Source of the DNA: G963662605 sp963667005
GTDB taxonomy: Bacteria > Bacteroidota > Ignavibacteria > Ignavibacteriales > Ignavibacteriaceae
Length of the DNA stretch: 64,000 nucleotides
Assembly (NCBI GenBank): GCA_963667005.1
Contig: OY762937.1
Coordinates: forward strand, 2,728,001-2,792,000
Reading direction: 5' to 3'
A program made the position numbers and the translations under genes. The notes beneath the pieces are model-generated. The model worked only from the letters and a program-made list of their open reading frames with translations, was not told the DNA's origin and made no database searches. Of the stretch, positions 41,456 through 50,912 are shown in pieces (the first letter of the stretch is position 1; each line of letters starts with the position of its first letter).

Positions 41456-44167
41456 ATGAATAATATGCTTCGGTTTTGGTCACTTACAATTTTCCTCATC
41501 GTCTTCACTGTTCAGATATTCGCGGTAGATTCACCCGTACCAACATCTCCGGTATCCGGTACAACTGGTGTTTCTGTTAGCGGAAGTATTACCTGGAATG
41601 CTGTACCAACTGCTACAAAGTACTGGATCACGATTTCTACAGGTGCAAACAATGTTGATGGTGTTATTTATGCTGATACTGTATATGGTGAATCATTTGA
41701 TTACACTGGCCGGTTAGCTTATAACACTAAATATTACTTTAGACTTTGGGCATGGGATGACGCAGTTTGGTCTCCGAATGCTGATATTTATGATTTCACT
41801 ACTGAAATTGCAAATCCATCGTTAATTCTTCCGGTAAATGGCGCATCAGCTGTTACTATTGTTCCTACGTTATCATGGAATGCTGTTGACGGTGCTGAAT
41901 CATATAATCTGATCGTGGCTAAAGATGCCGGTTTTGGTGATGTTGTAATTTCTAAAACAGGATTAACAGATTTAACATACGAAGTTCTCCCTTATGTTTT
42001 GGAGAATTCAACTACATATCATTGGAAAGTAGAAGCTGTTAAAGGCGCCGAAGTTAAAAGTTCAGTCCGCCAGTTCACAACAGTCGGACCATTTATGCCT
42101 ACACTATTCCATCCGGTAAATGGAAATATGTATTATTATGATGCTCCTGTGTTCGGATGGACTTACACACAGAACAATACCGGAATTTATTCCACGGTTG
42201 AATTATCACTCGATTCAACTTTTACTGTGGGTGTAACATCCTTATCATCCGGGGAAGCAGTTTCATTAGTATGGCCGGCAAGCCTTCCTTTAGGAAAAAC
42301 CTATTATTGGAGAGTTTTCTCAGCTTTAGGCGATGGTACAGTTATGTCATTTTCAACCGTCAGCTCATTTACCTTGTATGGATTAGCGACTGCTCCTTCT
42401 CTTTCATGGCCTGATGGCGGCGTATGCTACACAAATGATGTAACCATTAATTGGTACGTCACTACAGGTGCTTATGGATTGACCTTTTACTATCAATACA
42501 AAAAAGCCGCTGATGCTGTCTGGTCAGCTGAAGCATCCACTACGGGAGTAAATGCCGAATTAGCAGGTTTGGAACCCGGAACTGTATATCAGTATAGAGT
42601 AAGATCATTTAACGGTAATGCTTATTCAGATTATACTACCGGTTCGTTCACGACACATGGCGAAGGTACATTAGTAACACCTATTGCCGCATGGCCGGTT
42701 GAAAACCCGACCGTATATACAACTGCACCTCAGGTTGCATGGTATCTTGATGCCAATGGTGCAGGATTGGATTATATCGTTGGATTCGGTATTGATAATA
42801 ATACAGCTGCATTCACTTTGCAAGCACCGGTTTCGTGCTTATACGATGTTATCCCCGGATTAACTGCGGGACAAACATATTATTGGGCTGTAAAATCCGT
42901 AAACTCACTTGGTCAAAGTTCTGCCTGGTCGAATGTAGGCAGCTTTACCGTTTATGGAAACGTAGCTGATATCAAACCGGTCTTGAATTATCCGGTTGAT
43001 GATGCAACTGTTTATACATTCCTGCCGACCTTAAGCTGGTCTGCCGGAGCAGCAGGCGTTGTTAATTATGATGTCTATTGCAAAAAATCAGCTGATGCAT
43101 CATACACACTTTTAACACCGGCTCATACCGATTTGAACTATTTTGTATTCCCAACACCGTTGGATCCGGGTACATCATATGATTGGTATGTTGTTGCCTA
43201 TAACGCCAGCAGCGCTCCTTCAACATCAGAAGTAGGGGTATTTGAAACCGTCGGCGGTTCAGGTTCACTGAATCCTATTATCATCGAACCGAAAGACGGA
43301 GTTACAAGCTGGACGACAACACCATTATTGAAATGGTATATTTCCGGTATGTCCGGATATCCTGTTACTTACGAAGTTGAAGTAGCTACGGATGAAGAAT
43401 TTACTAATCTGGTATATCATGTAACAGATAATCCACTCATTTATTCAATTCCTGATACTTTGATTCATGGTCAGACATATTTCTGGAGAGTCCGCTCCAC
43501 AGCCGGCAGCGTAACATCAGACTGGTCAAGCCCAGTTGAATCATTCGTTATTTACGCTGATCAGGCTGCGGTTGAACCGCGCCTCGCAGGTTTGAATAAA
43601 GGAAATGTAGTTAATACCTTGTCACCGGTTCTGTCATGGTACAAACCGACAGCATCAGGTGCATTAACATACAACTTACAATATTCGACGAATAAAGACT
43701 TTTCAAATGCTGTTACGATAAATGATTTGTCAATGCTTTCGAAAAAGATTGACAATTTGACCTCAGGTAGTACTTATTACTGGAGAGTTCAATCAAAAAC
43801 TGCTAAAGGCAGTAAGTCAATATTTTCCAATACCGGTTCATTTGTTGCTAATAAGGTCACTGCAGTTCAGAACGAACAAAAGAGACCGACTGAGTTCAGT
43901 TTATCACAGAACTATCCGAACCCGTTCAATCCAACAACAACGATTGCATTTGGATTGAAGAATGAATCATTCGTTACATTAAAAGTATACGACATGATGG
44001 GCAGGGAAGTCAGAACATTAGTCAGTGAAACCCGCAAAGCAGGTACATATGAACTGCAATGGAAAGGTGACAACAATTTCGGACAGAGCGTGGCATCTGG
44101 TATGTATCTCTATAAGATCACTGCCGGTAACTTCGTTCAAGTCAAGAAAATGTTATTCTTGAAGTAA
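41456..44167 (+). CDS. Large secreted fibronectin-like repeat protein with T9SS sorting domain
   Basis: 903 residues. The signal peptide (about 1-23, MNNMLRFWSLTIFLIVFTVQ) is followed by roughly eight repeats of 90-100 residues with the FN3 pattern P..SW....GA..Y.....(Y/F)W(R/K)V.....(S/A).FT. The last ~90 residues, from SLSQNYPNPFNPTTTIAFGL to the end with VRTLVSETRKAGTYELQW and SGMYLYKITAGNF, are a type A T9SS C-terminal sorting domain. It should be exported across the outer membrane and anchored or released there. No catalytic domain is seen; adhesion or a structural role is plausible. A strong terminator follows. Confidence 0.9.
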   Translation: MNNMLRFWSLTIFLIVFTVQIFAVDSPVPTSPVSGTTGVSVSGSITWNAVPTATKYWITISTGANNVDGVIYADTVYGESFDYTGRLAYNTKYYFRLWAWDDAVWSPNADIYDFTTEIANPSLILPVNGASAVTIVPTLSWNAVDGAESYNLIVAKDAGFGDVVISKTGLTDLTYEVLPYVLENSTTYHWKVEAVKGAEVKSSVRQFTTVGPFMPTLFHPVNGNMYYYDAPVFGWTYTQNNTGIYSTVELSLDSTFTVGVTSLSSGEAVSLVWPASLPLGKTYYWRVFSALGDGTVMSFSTVSSFTLYGLATAPSLSWPDGGVCYTNDVTINWYVTTGAYGLTFYYQYKKAADAVWSAEASTTGVNAELAGLEPGTVYQYRVRSFNGNAYSDYTTGSFTTHGEGTLVTPIAAWPVENPTVYTTAPQVAWYLDANGAGLDYIVGFGIDNNTAAFTLQAPVSCLYDVIPGLTAGQTYYWAVKSVNSLGQSSAWSNVGSFTVYGNVADIKPVLNYPVDDATVYTFLPTLSWSAGAAGVVNYDVYCKKSADASYTLLTPAHTDLNYFVFPTPLDPGTSYDWYVVAYNASSAPSTSEVGVFETVGGSGSLNPIIIEPKDGVTSWTTTPLLKWYISGMSGYPVTYEVEVATDEEFTNLVYHVTDNPLIYSIPDTLIHGQTYFWRVRSTAGSVTSDWSSPVESFVIYADQAAVEPRLAGLNKGNVVNTLSPVLSWYKPTASGALTYNLQYSTNKDFSNAVTINDLSMLSKKIDNLTSGSTYYWRVQSKTAKGSKSIFSNTGSFVANKVTAVQNEQKRPTEFSLSQNYPNPFNPTTTIAFGLKNESFVTLKVYDMMGREVRTLVSETRKAGTYELQWKGDNNFGQSVASGMYLYKITAGNFVQVKKMLFLK

Positions 44168-44189
44168 ACATTGCTAATAGGTTAGTTTA

Positions 44190-44216
44190 GAGGCGGTTTC
44201 GACCGCCTCTTTTTTT
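44190..44216 (+). terminator. Intrinsic terminator after the FN3/T9SS gene
   Basis: GAGGCGGT (44190-44197), loop TTCG, ACCGCCTC (44202-44209), then seven T residues. The perfect 8-bp stem with a stable UUCG tetraloop is a textbook terminator. Confidence 0.95.
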
Positions 44217-44282
44217 CTCCTGAATAGCAGAATAATGATAATTTTATTTGCCTAATATGCGATAAAATGTTACTTTACTATA

Positions 44283-44291
44283 TATAATTTG
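44283..44291 (+). promoter_or_regulatory. Possible -10 element of the thr operon
   Basis: TATAATTTG lies 15 bases before the leader-peptide ATG and resembles both TATAAT and TAnnTTTG. No good -35 is present 16-18 bases upstream, so this is weak. If right, the 5' leader before the peptide would be only about 11 bases. Confidence 0.35.
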
Positions 44292-44305
44292 AAAAAAGCA
44301 CTAAA

Positions 44306-44362
44306 ATGTTTATACATATAACTACAACAACCACAACTATGACAACTCCTCCGGGACGGTGA
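44306..44362 (+). CDS. Threonine operon leader peptide
   Basis: 18 codons, MFIHITTTTTTMTTPPGR, with eight Thr and two Ile codons, directly upstream of an attenuator and thrA. This is the same logic as the E. coli thr leader (Thr/Ile-rich) but much shorter. There is no Shine-Dalgarno before the ATG. Its stop codon (44360-44362) overlaps the start of the antiterminator arm GAAGTTGGTT, so a ribosome that completes the peptide would cover it. Confidence 0.9.
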   Translation: MFIHITTTTTTMTTPPGR

Positions 44363-44427
44363 AGTTGGTTGATGTATTTTACCATTAAAATGTAAAACCG
44401 ACTTCAAAACGAAGCCGGTTTTTTTTT
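44341..44427 (+). promoter_or_regulatory. Transcription attenuator of thrABC
   Basis: Segment 1 ACAACT (44342-44347, within the last Thr codons) can pair with AGTTGG in segment 2, GAAGTTGGTT (44361-44370). Segment 2 can instead pair with segment 3, AACCGACTTC (44396-44405), as antiterminator. Segment 3 pairs with segment 4, GAAGCCGGTT (44411-44420), as terminator. Stalling at Thr codons would free segment 2 and prevent termination. Confidence 0.85.
44395..44427 (+). terminator. Attenuator terminator hairpin of the thr operon
   Basis: AAACCGACTTC (44395-44405) and GAAGCCGGTTT (44411-44421) match at 10 of 11 positions with a 5-base loop AAAAC. A run of nine T residues ends at 44427, 25 bases before the thrA ATG. 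Confidence 0.92.
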
Positions 44428-44452
44428 GTTCACTTATTTATATGAGTTAAAA

Positions 44453-46894
44453 ATGAAAGTACTGAAATTTGGCGGTTCATCTGTTAGGGATGCGGAGCGC
44501 ATAAAGCACGCCGTAAAACTCGTTATTGCTGAAAACAAAAAGGACACAGTAAAAGGTGTTGTATTTTCAGCATATCAGGGTGTCACTAACGATTTGATTA
44601 AAATCAGCCATCTTGCCGCAGACAGAAATATTTTATATGTCGATGAATTTAAAAAGCTCAAGACCCGCCATATAAACACCGCTAAAGAATTACTTTCTCC
44701 TAAGTATCAGGCACAAGTACTGCCAAAGATTAATGGCGCCTTAGACGATCTTGAAGAGGTATTGCGAGGTGTTTACCTTATTAAAGAACTTTCCACCAAG
44801 ATACTTGATTTCGTTCAGGGATTTGGTGAGATACTTTCAAATTTGACCATTACAGGACTCTTCAATGAATTAGGCGTTGATGCTGAATTTCTTGATACCA
44901 GATTAATAATTAAGACCGACGATAATTTTGGCTCGGCAGTAGTCCTGTTTGAAGAGACGAACGCTCTCATTAAAAACTATTTCAAAAAGCATAAAAAACT
45001 TCAGGTGATCACCGGATTTATTGCTTCAACACTCGGTTCTGAAATGACAACATTAGGTCGGGGTGGCTCTGACTATACTGTTTCGATCATTGGGGCAGCA
45101 TTAAATGTTTCAATTGTTGAAATATGGACGGACGTAGACGGTGTATTGACTGCGGATCCTAAAAAGGTTCGCGATGCATTCCCGGTCAATAACATGGTGT
45201 ATGAAGAAGCCATTGAATTATCACATTTCGGGGCGAGAGTTATCTATCCTCCAACGATGCAGCCGGTAGCCCAGAAAAAGATACCTATCGTTATCAAAAA
45301 CACATTTAACCCAAAATTCCCGGGTACTATTATCGGGGTAAAGTCCGATTCCGATTACTTAATTAAGGGAATTTCTTCTATTGACGACATTAACGTTATC
45401 CGTGTACAGGGCAGCGGTATTGTCGGTATAGTGGGTATGGCAACTATCGCTGCCCGGGTATTTAAGGCTCTAGCAAAAGAGAGCATTAATATCATCCTTA
45501 TAACCCAGGCATCTTCTGAACGCTCCATCTGTCTTGCTGTTTTACCCGAGTTTGCCAAACTTGCAAAGCATGCTCTTGAGAGTGAATTTTATTCGGAATT
45601 AAGGACAAAGATCATCAATGAAATTATCGTTGAGCCTGATTGTGCAGTTATTGCTGTAGTCGGAAAGCACATGCGAAAGACTCCAGGGATCTCCGGAAAA
45701 TTCTTCAGCGCATTGGGAGATAGTAAGATAAATATCAGTGCAATTGCGCAAGGTTCATCTGAATTGAATATTTCAGCCGTTATCAGCAAGAAAGATGCTC
45801 TCCGCGCATTAAATGTGATTCATCACAAATTCTTCTCAAGCAGTAAATCGGAAGTGATAAATCTGTTCCTTGCGGGATATGGAAATGTCGGATCCGCACT
45901 TGTTGATCTTGTACAGAAGAATCAGGACTTGTACCATCGTATAAGAATTCACGGTGTGATTAATTCTTCTAAGATGGTAGTCTCGGAAAAAGAGATTAGT
46001 GTGCAACTTCTGAAAAAAGAATTGCATGAATCCAAACAACAATCTGATTTGAAGGCTTTTGCAAGAAGGATCAAAGAGCTTAATTATCCGAATTCAGTAT
46101 TCGTTGATGTAACTGCCAGCGAAATGCTTCCAGATATTTATCTGGATGTGTTGAATGCCGGTGCTCATATTGTTGCAGCAAATAAAAAAGCAACAACACG
46201 GGATTATTCCTTCTATTCGAAATTGAAAGAGACCGCTGAAGCAAATAACGTTCGGTTTTTATTTGAGACTAACGTTGGTGCAGCATTGCCTGTTATTTCG
46301 ACAATGAACGATCTTATCCGGGCCGGTGACAAGATAACCCGGATTGAAGGCGTATTATCGGGTACTCTCAGTTTTATCTTCAATAATCTTTCCGCGACTA
46401 AAAAGTTCTCGAAATTAGTTAAAGAAGCTAAAGAGCTGGGTTATACAGAACCGGATGTACGTGAAGACTTAAGTGGTATGGACGCCGCGCGTAAGATATT
46501 GATACTTATCCGTGAGTCGGGACATAAATTCGAATTAAGTGATCTTTCTGTGCAAAATCTTGTCCCTACAAAATACAGGAAGATCGCTTCAGTCGCAGAA
46601 TTCATGAAGAGACTTCCTGAATTGGATGAATATTTTGACAAACGCTTTGCCGACGCTAAGAAAAAAGGTTGTGTGCTTCGTTATATCTCGTCATTTGAGA
46701 ATGGAAAAGCTACTGTCCAGCTGAAAGAAGTAGATAAAAAACACCCTGCATACAATTTAGCTGGAACGGAAAATATCATCGCGTATTATACGGACTACTA
46801 TAACACAGCTCCGCAGGTTGTAAACGGACCGGGAGCGGGTACTCAACTTACGGGTGTTGGAATTATTTCCGATATCTTTAAAATCTTCGGTTGA
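44453..46894 (+). CDS. thrA: Bifunctional aspartokinase / homoserine dehydrogenase
   Basis: 813 residues from the ATG at 44453, where VLKFGGSSVRD, the kinase signature, begins; the frame extends upstream into the terminator. The aspartokinase domain (about 1-290) has TLGRGGSDYTVSIIGAAL. Two ACT domains follow (about 310-460; GIVGMATIAARVFKALA, INISAIAQGSSELNIS). Homoserine dehydrogenase (about 465-813) begins with LFLAGYGNVGSALVDL and contains LSGTLSFIFNNL and GYTEPDVREDLSGMDAARK. It feeds aspartate to homoserine; threonine feedback on such fusions is known. Aspartate-semialdehyde dehydrogenase is not in the window. It is the first structural gene after the attenuator. Confidence 0.97.
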   Translation: MKVLKFGGSSVRDAERIKHAVKLVIAENKKDTVKGVVFSAYQGVTNDLIKISHLAADRNILYVDEFKKLKTRHINTAKELLSPKYQAQVLPKINGALDDLEEVLRGVYLIKELSTKILDFVQGFGEILSNLTITGLFNELGVDAEFLDTRLIIKTDDNFGSAVVLFEETNALIKNYFKKHKKLQVITGFIASTLGSEMTTLGRGGSDYTVSIIGAALNVSIVEIWTDVDGVLTADPKKVRDAFPVNNMVYEEAIELSHFGARVIYPPTMQPVAQKKIPIVIKNTFNPKFPGTIIGVKSDSDYLIKGISSIDDINVIRVQGSGIVGIVGMATIAARVFKALAKESINIILITQASSERSICLAVLPEFAKLAKHALESEFYSELRTKIINEIIVEPDCAVIAVVGKHMRKTPGISGKFFSALGDSKINISAIAQGSSELNISAVISKKDALRALNVIHHKFFSSSKSEVINLFLAGYGNVGSALVDLVQKNQDLYHRIRIHGVINSSKMVVSEKEISVQLLKKELHESKQQSDLKAFARRIKELNYPNSVFVDVTASEMLPDIYLDVLNAGAHIVAANKKATTRDYSFYSKLKETAEANNVRFLFETNVGAALPVISTMNDLIRAGDKITRIEGVLSGTLSFIFNNLSATKKFSKLVKEAKELGYTEPDVREDLSGMDAARKILILIRESGHKFELSDLSVQNLVPTKYRKIASVAEFMKRLPELDEYFDKRFADAKKKGCVLRYISSFENGKATVQLKEVDKKHPAYNLAGTENIIAYYTDYYNTAPQVVNGPGAGTQLTGVGIISDIFKIFG

Positions 46895-46897
46895 TAT

Positions 46898-47857
46898 ATG
46901 GATTCATACTTACTTAAATATAAATACGCGAAAGTATTTGCTCCGGCGAGTGTTTCAAACGTCGGTCCCGGTTTTGACGTGCTCGGTTTTGCTTTAGAAG
47001 AACCGGGTGATTACATCGAAGTAAAAGTCACCGATAAGCCCGGCGTGAGTATTAAAAAAATTACGGGTGATGGCGGGAAATTGAGTCATGATGCAGAGAG
47101 AAATACAGCTTCTTTCGCGGCATTGTCTTTTATGAATTTCATTAAAGCCGATTTTGGCATTGAGATGACAATTAACAAACGAATGCCTTTCGCCAGCGGA
47201 CTTGGTTCAAGTGCCGCGAGCGCTGTAGGGGGAGTATTCGCCGTCAATGCACTGCTGCAGAACAAACTCCCAAATGAGGAGTTGATTATGCACGCCCTTG
47301 AGGGTGAAAAAATTGCCTCGGGAAATAGTCTTCATGCAGACAATGTCGGCCCGGCTTTATATGGCGGTTTTGTAATCGCCAGAAGTATTTTCCCGATTGA
47401 TATTATAAAAATTCCATTTCCGGAAGAGCTTGCCTGCTTAATCGTGTATCCTCATATAGAGATAAAGACGGAAGAGGCGAGAAGAATACTACCTGATATG
47501 GTTACAAGAACAAATGCGGTTAAACAAAGCGCTCATGCTGCTTCTTTAATCGCAGGAATTATGCTGAAGGATTATCGTCTGATGGGTCGCTCTATGACGG
47601 ACTTTATTGCCGAACCTCTCAGAGCAAAACTGATTCCCATGTATAACGATTTGAAATCATTTTTGTTGCAGTATGGCGCAGTCAGTTTTAATATATCGGG
47701 TTCCGGTCCGACGATGTTCAGTTTTTTTGATAATCCCGAAGTACTGAAAGATACAGCTCCAAAATTGCGAAAGTTTCTCAAGCAGATGAGCATTGAAACT
47801 GATGTGTACATAACCAAAGTCAATAATCAAGGTCCTAAAATCATACAAGTAAAATGA
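46898..47857 (+). CDS. thrB: Homoserine kinase
   Basis: 319 residues of the GHMP kinase family. FAPASVSNVGPGFDVLGFAL at the N-terminus, the ATP-binding PFASGLGSSAASAVGG and the C-terminal FNISGSGPTMFSF are the three GHMP motifs in ThrB form. It phosphorylates homoserine for ThrC. The start is 3 bases after the thrA stop, and its stop overlaps thrC by 4 bases (ATGA). Confidence 0.97.
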   Translation: MDSYLLKYKYAKVFAPASVSNVGPGFDVLGFALEEPGDYIEVKVTDKPGVSIKKITGDGGKLSHDAERNTASFAALSFMNFIKADFGIEMTINKRMPFASGLGSSAASAVGGVFAVNALLQNKLPNEELIMHALEGEKIASGNSLHADNVGPALYGGFVIARSIFPIDIIKIPFPEELACLIVYPHIEIKTEEARRILPDMVTRTNAVKQSAHAASLIAGIMLKDYRLMGRSMTDFIAEPLRAKLIPMYNDLKSFLLQYGAVSFNISGSGPTMFSFFDNPEVLKDTAPKLRKFLKQMSIETDVYITKVNNQGPKIIQVK

Positions 47858-49161
47858 AATATTTAAGTACAAGAAATAGCGAACTACAGTATTCTTTTGG
47901 TGATGCAGTTATAAAAGGCCTTGCTGATGACGGCGGATTGTTTCTTCCGGAATTCATCCCTGTATTGCCTGAATCATTTTTCGAAAATATTGATAAGCTT
48001 TCATTTACCGATATAGCTTTTGAAATTGCAAAGCAATTCATTGATGACATTCCGCAAGATGATTTGCGTGGAATCGTAAACGAAGCAGTCAATTTTACAG
48101 CACCTGTTGTACCTTTGAACGACAATGTATCTGTCCTTGAACTATTCCATGGCCCAACTTGTGCTTTTAAGGATTTTGGCGCCCGGTTTTTAGCAGGCAC
48201 GCTTTCATATTACCTAAAGAAACGTGAACAGAGATGCACAATCTTAGTTGCCACCTCCGGAGATACAGGCAGCGCGGTAGCAAGCGGCTTTTATGGTAAA
48301 GAGAATATTGACGTCATAATTTTATATCCATCCGGTAAGGTTAGTAAAATTCAAGAGCAGCAGCTTACCACCTTTGGAAGAAACATCACTGCCTTTGAAA
48401 TTGACGGAGTCTTTGACGACTGTCAGCGCTTAGTGAAGACTGCTTTTCTTGACAAAGAATTGACCGACAATTATTTTCTAACATCTGCAAACTCCATCAA
48501 TATCGGTAGATTATTGCCCCAGTCCTTTTATTATGTAAATGCCTGGAAACAATTAAAATCTAAAAATAAAGAGGTGGTTTTTGTTGTCCCGAGCGGAAAT
48601 CTTGGAAATCTTACCAGCGGTATTCTTGCTAAGTCTTTCGGATTACCGGTACAGTATTTTATCAGTGCTTTGAATCGCAACGATATATTCAAAAAATATC
48701 TTGATTCAGGCTCATTTACACCTGTTCCATCAGTCCCGACAATTTCTAATGCAATGGATGTTGGCAATCCAAGCAATTTGGAAAGAATCACGCACATCTT
48801 TAAAAGTGATATGGACGCTTTACGGCAGAATATTCACGCATATTCATATGACGATGAACAGACCAAAAATGCAATTAATGCAGCACACGATGAATTCGGT
48901 TATGTATTCGATCCACACGGCGCTGTTGGATATCTGGCAGCTAAAGAAGATTCTGAAATATTGAGCAATGATGCGGAATATGTAGTTCTTGAAACTGCGC
49001 ATCCGGCAAAGTTTTTGGAAGAGGTGAAAGACTCTGAGAAATTTACTGTTGAAATGCCCGAACGGCTTGCAGAATTTTTGAAGAAAGAAAAGAGATCTGT
49101 GTTAGTAGGGAAAGACTACGAGGATTTCAAGAAGAATCTTTTATCGAATCTGAAAAAATAA
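47854..49161 (+). CDS. thrC: Threonine synthase
   Basis: 435 residues. MKYLSTRNSELQYSFGDAVIKGLADDGGLFLPE is the N-terminal ThrC signature (class without the plant extension). The PLP lysine is in HGPTCAFKDFGARFL, the phosphate loop is VATSGDTGSAVASGF, and VPSGNLGNL follows. It converts phosphohomoserine to threonine with PLP. It completes the thr operon; a palindrome at 49183-49212 marks the end. Confidence 0.97.
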   Translation: MKYLSTRNSELQYSFGDAVIKGLADDGGLFLPEFIPVLPESFFENIDKLSFTDIAFEIAKQFIDDIPQDDLRGIVNEAVNFTAPVVPLNDNVSVLELFHGPTCAFKDFGARFLAGTLSYYLKKREQRCTILVATSGDTGSAVASGFYGKENIDVIILYPSGKVSKIQEQQLTTFGRNITAFEIDGVFDDCQRLVKTAFLDKELTDNYFLTSANSINIGRLLPQSFYYVNAWKQLKSKNKEVVFVVPSGNLGNLTSGILAKSFGLPVQYFISALNRNDIFKKYLDSGSFTPVPSVPTISNAMDVGNPSNLERITHIFKSDMDALRQNIHAYSYDDEQTKNAINAAHDEFGYVFDPHGAVGYLAAKEDSEILSNDAEYVVLETAHPAKFLEEVKDSEKFTVEMPERLAEFLKKEKRSVLVGKDYEDFKKNLLSNLKK

Positions 49162-49182
49162 TTGTTAGTAGCAAGTATCGTC

Positions 49183-49212
49183 CCAAACCCACGCGTGAAA
49201 ACGTGGGTTTGG
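49183..49212. repeat. Palindrome between converging thrC and acyl-CoA ligase
   Basis: CCAAACCCACG (49183-49193) and CGTGGGTTTGG (49202-49212) are perfect 11-bp arms with an 8-base loop. The (A)ACCCAYG...CRTGGGT(T) core and the loop length match the 35729-35762 element. It could end both converging transcripts although no T-run is present. Confidence 0.75.
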
Positions 49213-49227
49213 AAATCGAATAGAATC

Positions 49228-50892
49228 TTATTCAGTTACTACATTTCCGTCTTTATCACGAATCTGTACTCTTCTGATCTTACCGCTTATCGTTTTCGGC
49301 AATTCTTCTACAAACTCAATAACTCTTGGATATTTATAGGGGGCAGTGACCCGTTTGACGTGTTCCTGAAGCTCTTTAGCCAAATCATCGCTTGCCGTAT
49401 ACTTCTTGGAGAGTACTATGGTGGCTTTAACAATTTGACCGCGGTCGGGATCGGGGACAGCTGTAATTGCACATTCAAGTACTGCGGGATGTTCCATTAA
49501 GGCACTTTCCACCTCAAACGGTCCGATGCGGTATCCGCTGCTCTTTATAATATCATCAGCTCTGCCGACAAACCAGAAATAACCGTCTTCATCAAACCAT
49601 GCCATATCACCGGTATAATAAATCCCATTATTCCAGACTTTTTTCGTAAGTACTTCATCTTTATGGTATCCCGCAAACATACCGACAGGTATCTTTTTAT
49701 CGGTGCGGATTACGATTTGTCCGACTTCACCTTCCTCAACTGACTTTCCATCGCTATCCAGAATTTCTATCACGTAACCCGGGGAAGGTTTGCCCATAGA
49801 GCCGGGTTTGGGTTTCATCCATGAGTAGGTAGCTACAGCAACAGTACACTCTGTCTGGCCGTAACCTTCCATCAGTTTCAATCCTGTAGCTTCGTAAAAT
49901 TGTTTGAATACTTCGGGATTTAAAGGTTCGCCTGCAACCACACAATACTTAACGCAGCTAAAGTCGTACTGCTTCAAATCCTCATGGATAAGAAAACGGT
50001 ACACAGTAGGCGGGGCACAGAATGTAGTAACTTTATATTTAATAATCGCCTCAAGTAAGTTTTTGGGAACGAACTTGTCAAAATCGTAAGCCATAATTGC
50101 AGAACCTGAGAGCCATTGACCATAGATTTTTCCCCAAGCCGCTTTAGCCCATCCGGTTTCGGCTACTGTCAAATGCAATCCGTTATCCTGAACATTCTGC
50201 CAGTATTTAGCTGTTAAAATATGTCCGAGTGGATATGAAAAGTTATGCTTTACCATTTTCGGCATTCCGGTAGTGCCGGAGGTAAAATAGAGCAGCATCA
50301 TGTCATTATTGTCAGTAGCCTGAACACTGCTTCTGTCAAACAGGGGAGATTGTGCATTAAATTCTTTTGTGAAGTTCAACCAGCCATCCCGGTCAGTATT
50401 AAGTACTGCTTTATGTTTGAGTGTCGGGGAGTCCTTTTCTGCTGCTTCGATATGGTGTATGACCTCCTCATCGGCAACACAGACTATCATTTTAATCTCT
50501 GCGGCGTTATTGCGGTATACGATGTCTTTAGCTGAAAGCAGGTGAGTCGCAGGGATTGTGATAGCGCCCAGTTTATTGAGTCCTAATGTACTGAACCAGT
50601 ACTCATATCTTCTTTTCAAAATGAGCATTACCGGATCGCCTTTAGTGATGCCTATTGATTGGAAAAAATTTGCAGCCCGGTTGCTGTTTTCAGCCATTTG
50701 CGCAAATGTAAAAATATGTTCTTCACCGTTGTCGTCGCACCAAACCATCGCGATTTTATCCGGAGTCTCTTTTGCGATTTTATCTACGACATCATAAGCA
50801 AAATTAAAGTTATCAGGTACTTTTATATTAAATTCATCATAAAATTCCTCATAGGAATTGAATTCGGTTTTAGATAAATATGATTCAAGCAT
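49228..50892 (-). CDS. AMP-forming acyl-CoA ligase (medium-chain/aryl type)
   Basis: 554 residues of the ANL superfamily. The phosphate loop YFTSGTTGMPKMVKH, GYGQTECTV (A5), the YYTGDMAWFDEDGYFWFVGRADDIIKSSGYRIGPFEVE segment (A7-A8) and the catalytic Lys in PKTISGKIRRVQI near the C-terminus are all visible. The NFAYDVVDKIAKE N-terminus and overall form are those of MACS/acetyl-CoA synthetase-like ligases. The acid substrate is unknown; branched or medium-chain acids fit. It is cotranscribed 20 bases after an XRE-cupin regulator, a pairing seen often and probably substrate responsive. Confidence 0.93.
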   Translation of the reverse strand: MLESYLSKTEFNSYEEFYDEFNIKVPDNFNFAYDVVDKIAKETPDKIAMVWCDDNGEEHIFTFAQMAENSNRAANFFQSIGITKGDPVMLILKRRYEYWFSTLGLNKLGAITIPATHLLSAKDIVYRNNAAEIKMIVCVADEEVIHHIEAAEKDSPTLKHKAVLNTDRDGWLNFTKEFNAQSPLFDRSSVQATDNNDMMLLYFTSGTTGMPKMVKHNFSYPLGHILTAKYWQNVQDNGLHLTVAETGWAKAAWGKIYGQWLSGSAIMAYDFDKFVPKNLLEAIIKYKVTTFCAPPTVYRFLIHEDLKQYDFSCVKYCVVAGEPLNPEVFKQFYEATGLKLMEGYGQTECTVAVATYSWMKPKPGSMGKPSPGYVIEILDSDGKSVEEGEVGQIVIRTDKKIPVGMFAGYHKDEVLTKKVWNNGIYYTGDMAWFDEDGYFWFVGRADDIIKSSGYRIGPFEVESALMEHPAVLECAITAVPDPDRGQIVKATIVLSKKYTASDDLAKELQEHVKRVTAPYKYPRVIEFVEELPKTISGKIRRVQIRDKDGNVVTE

Positions 50893-50912
50893 CAGTTGTT
50901 CACTTCCTTGAT

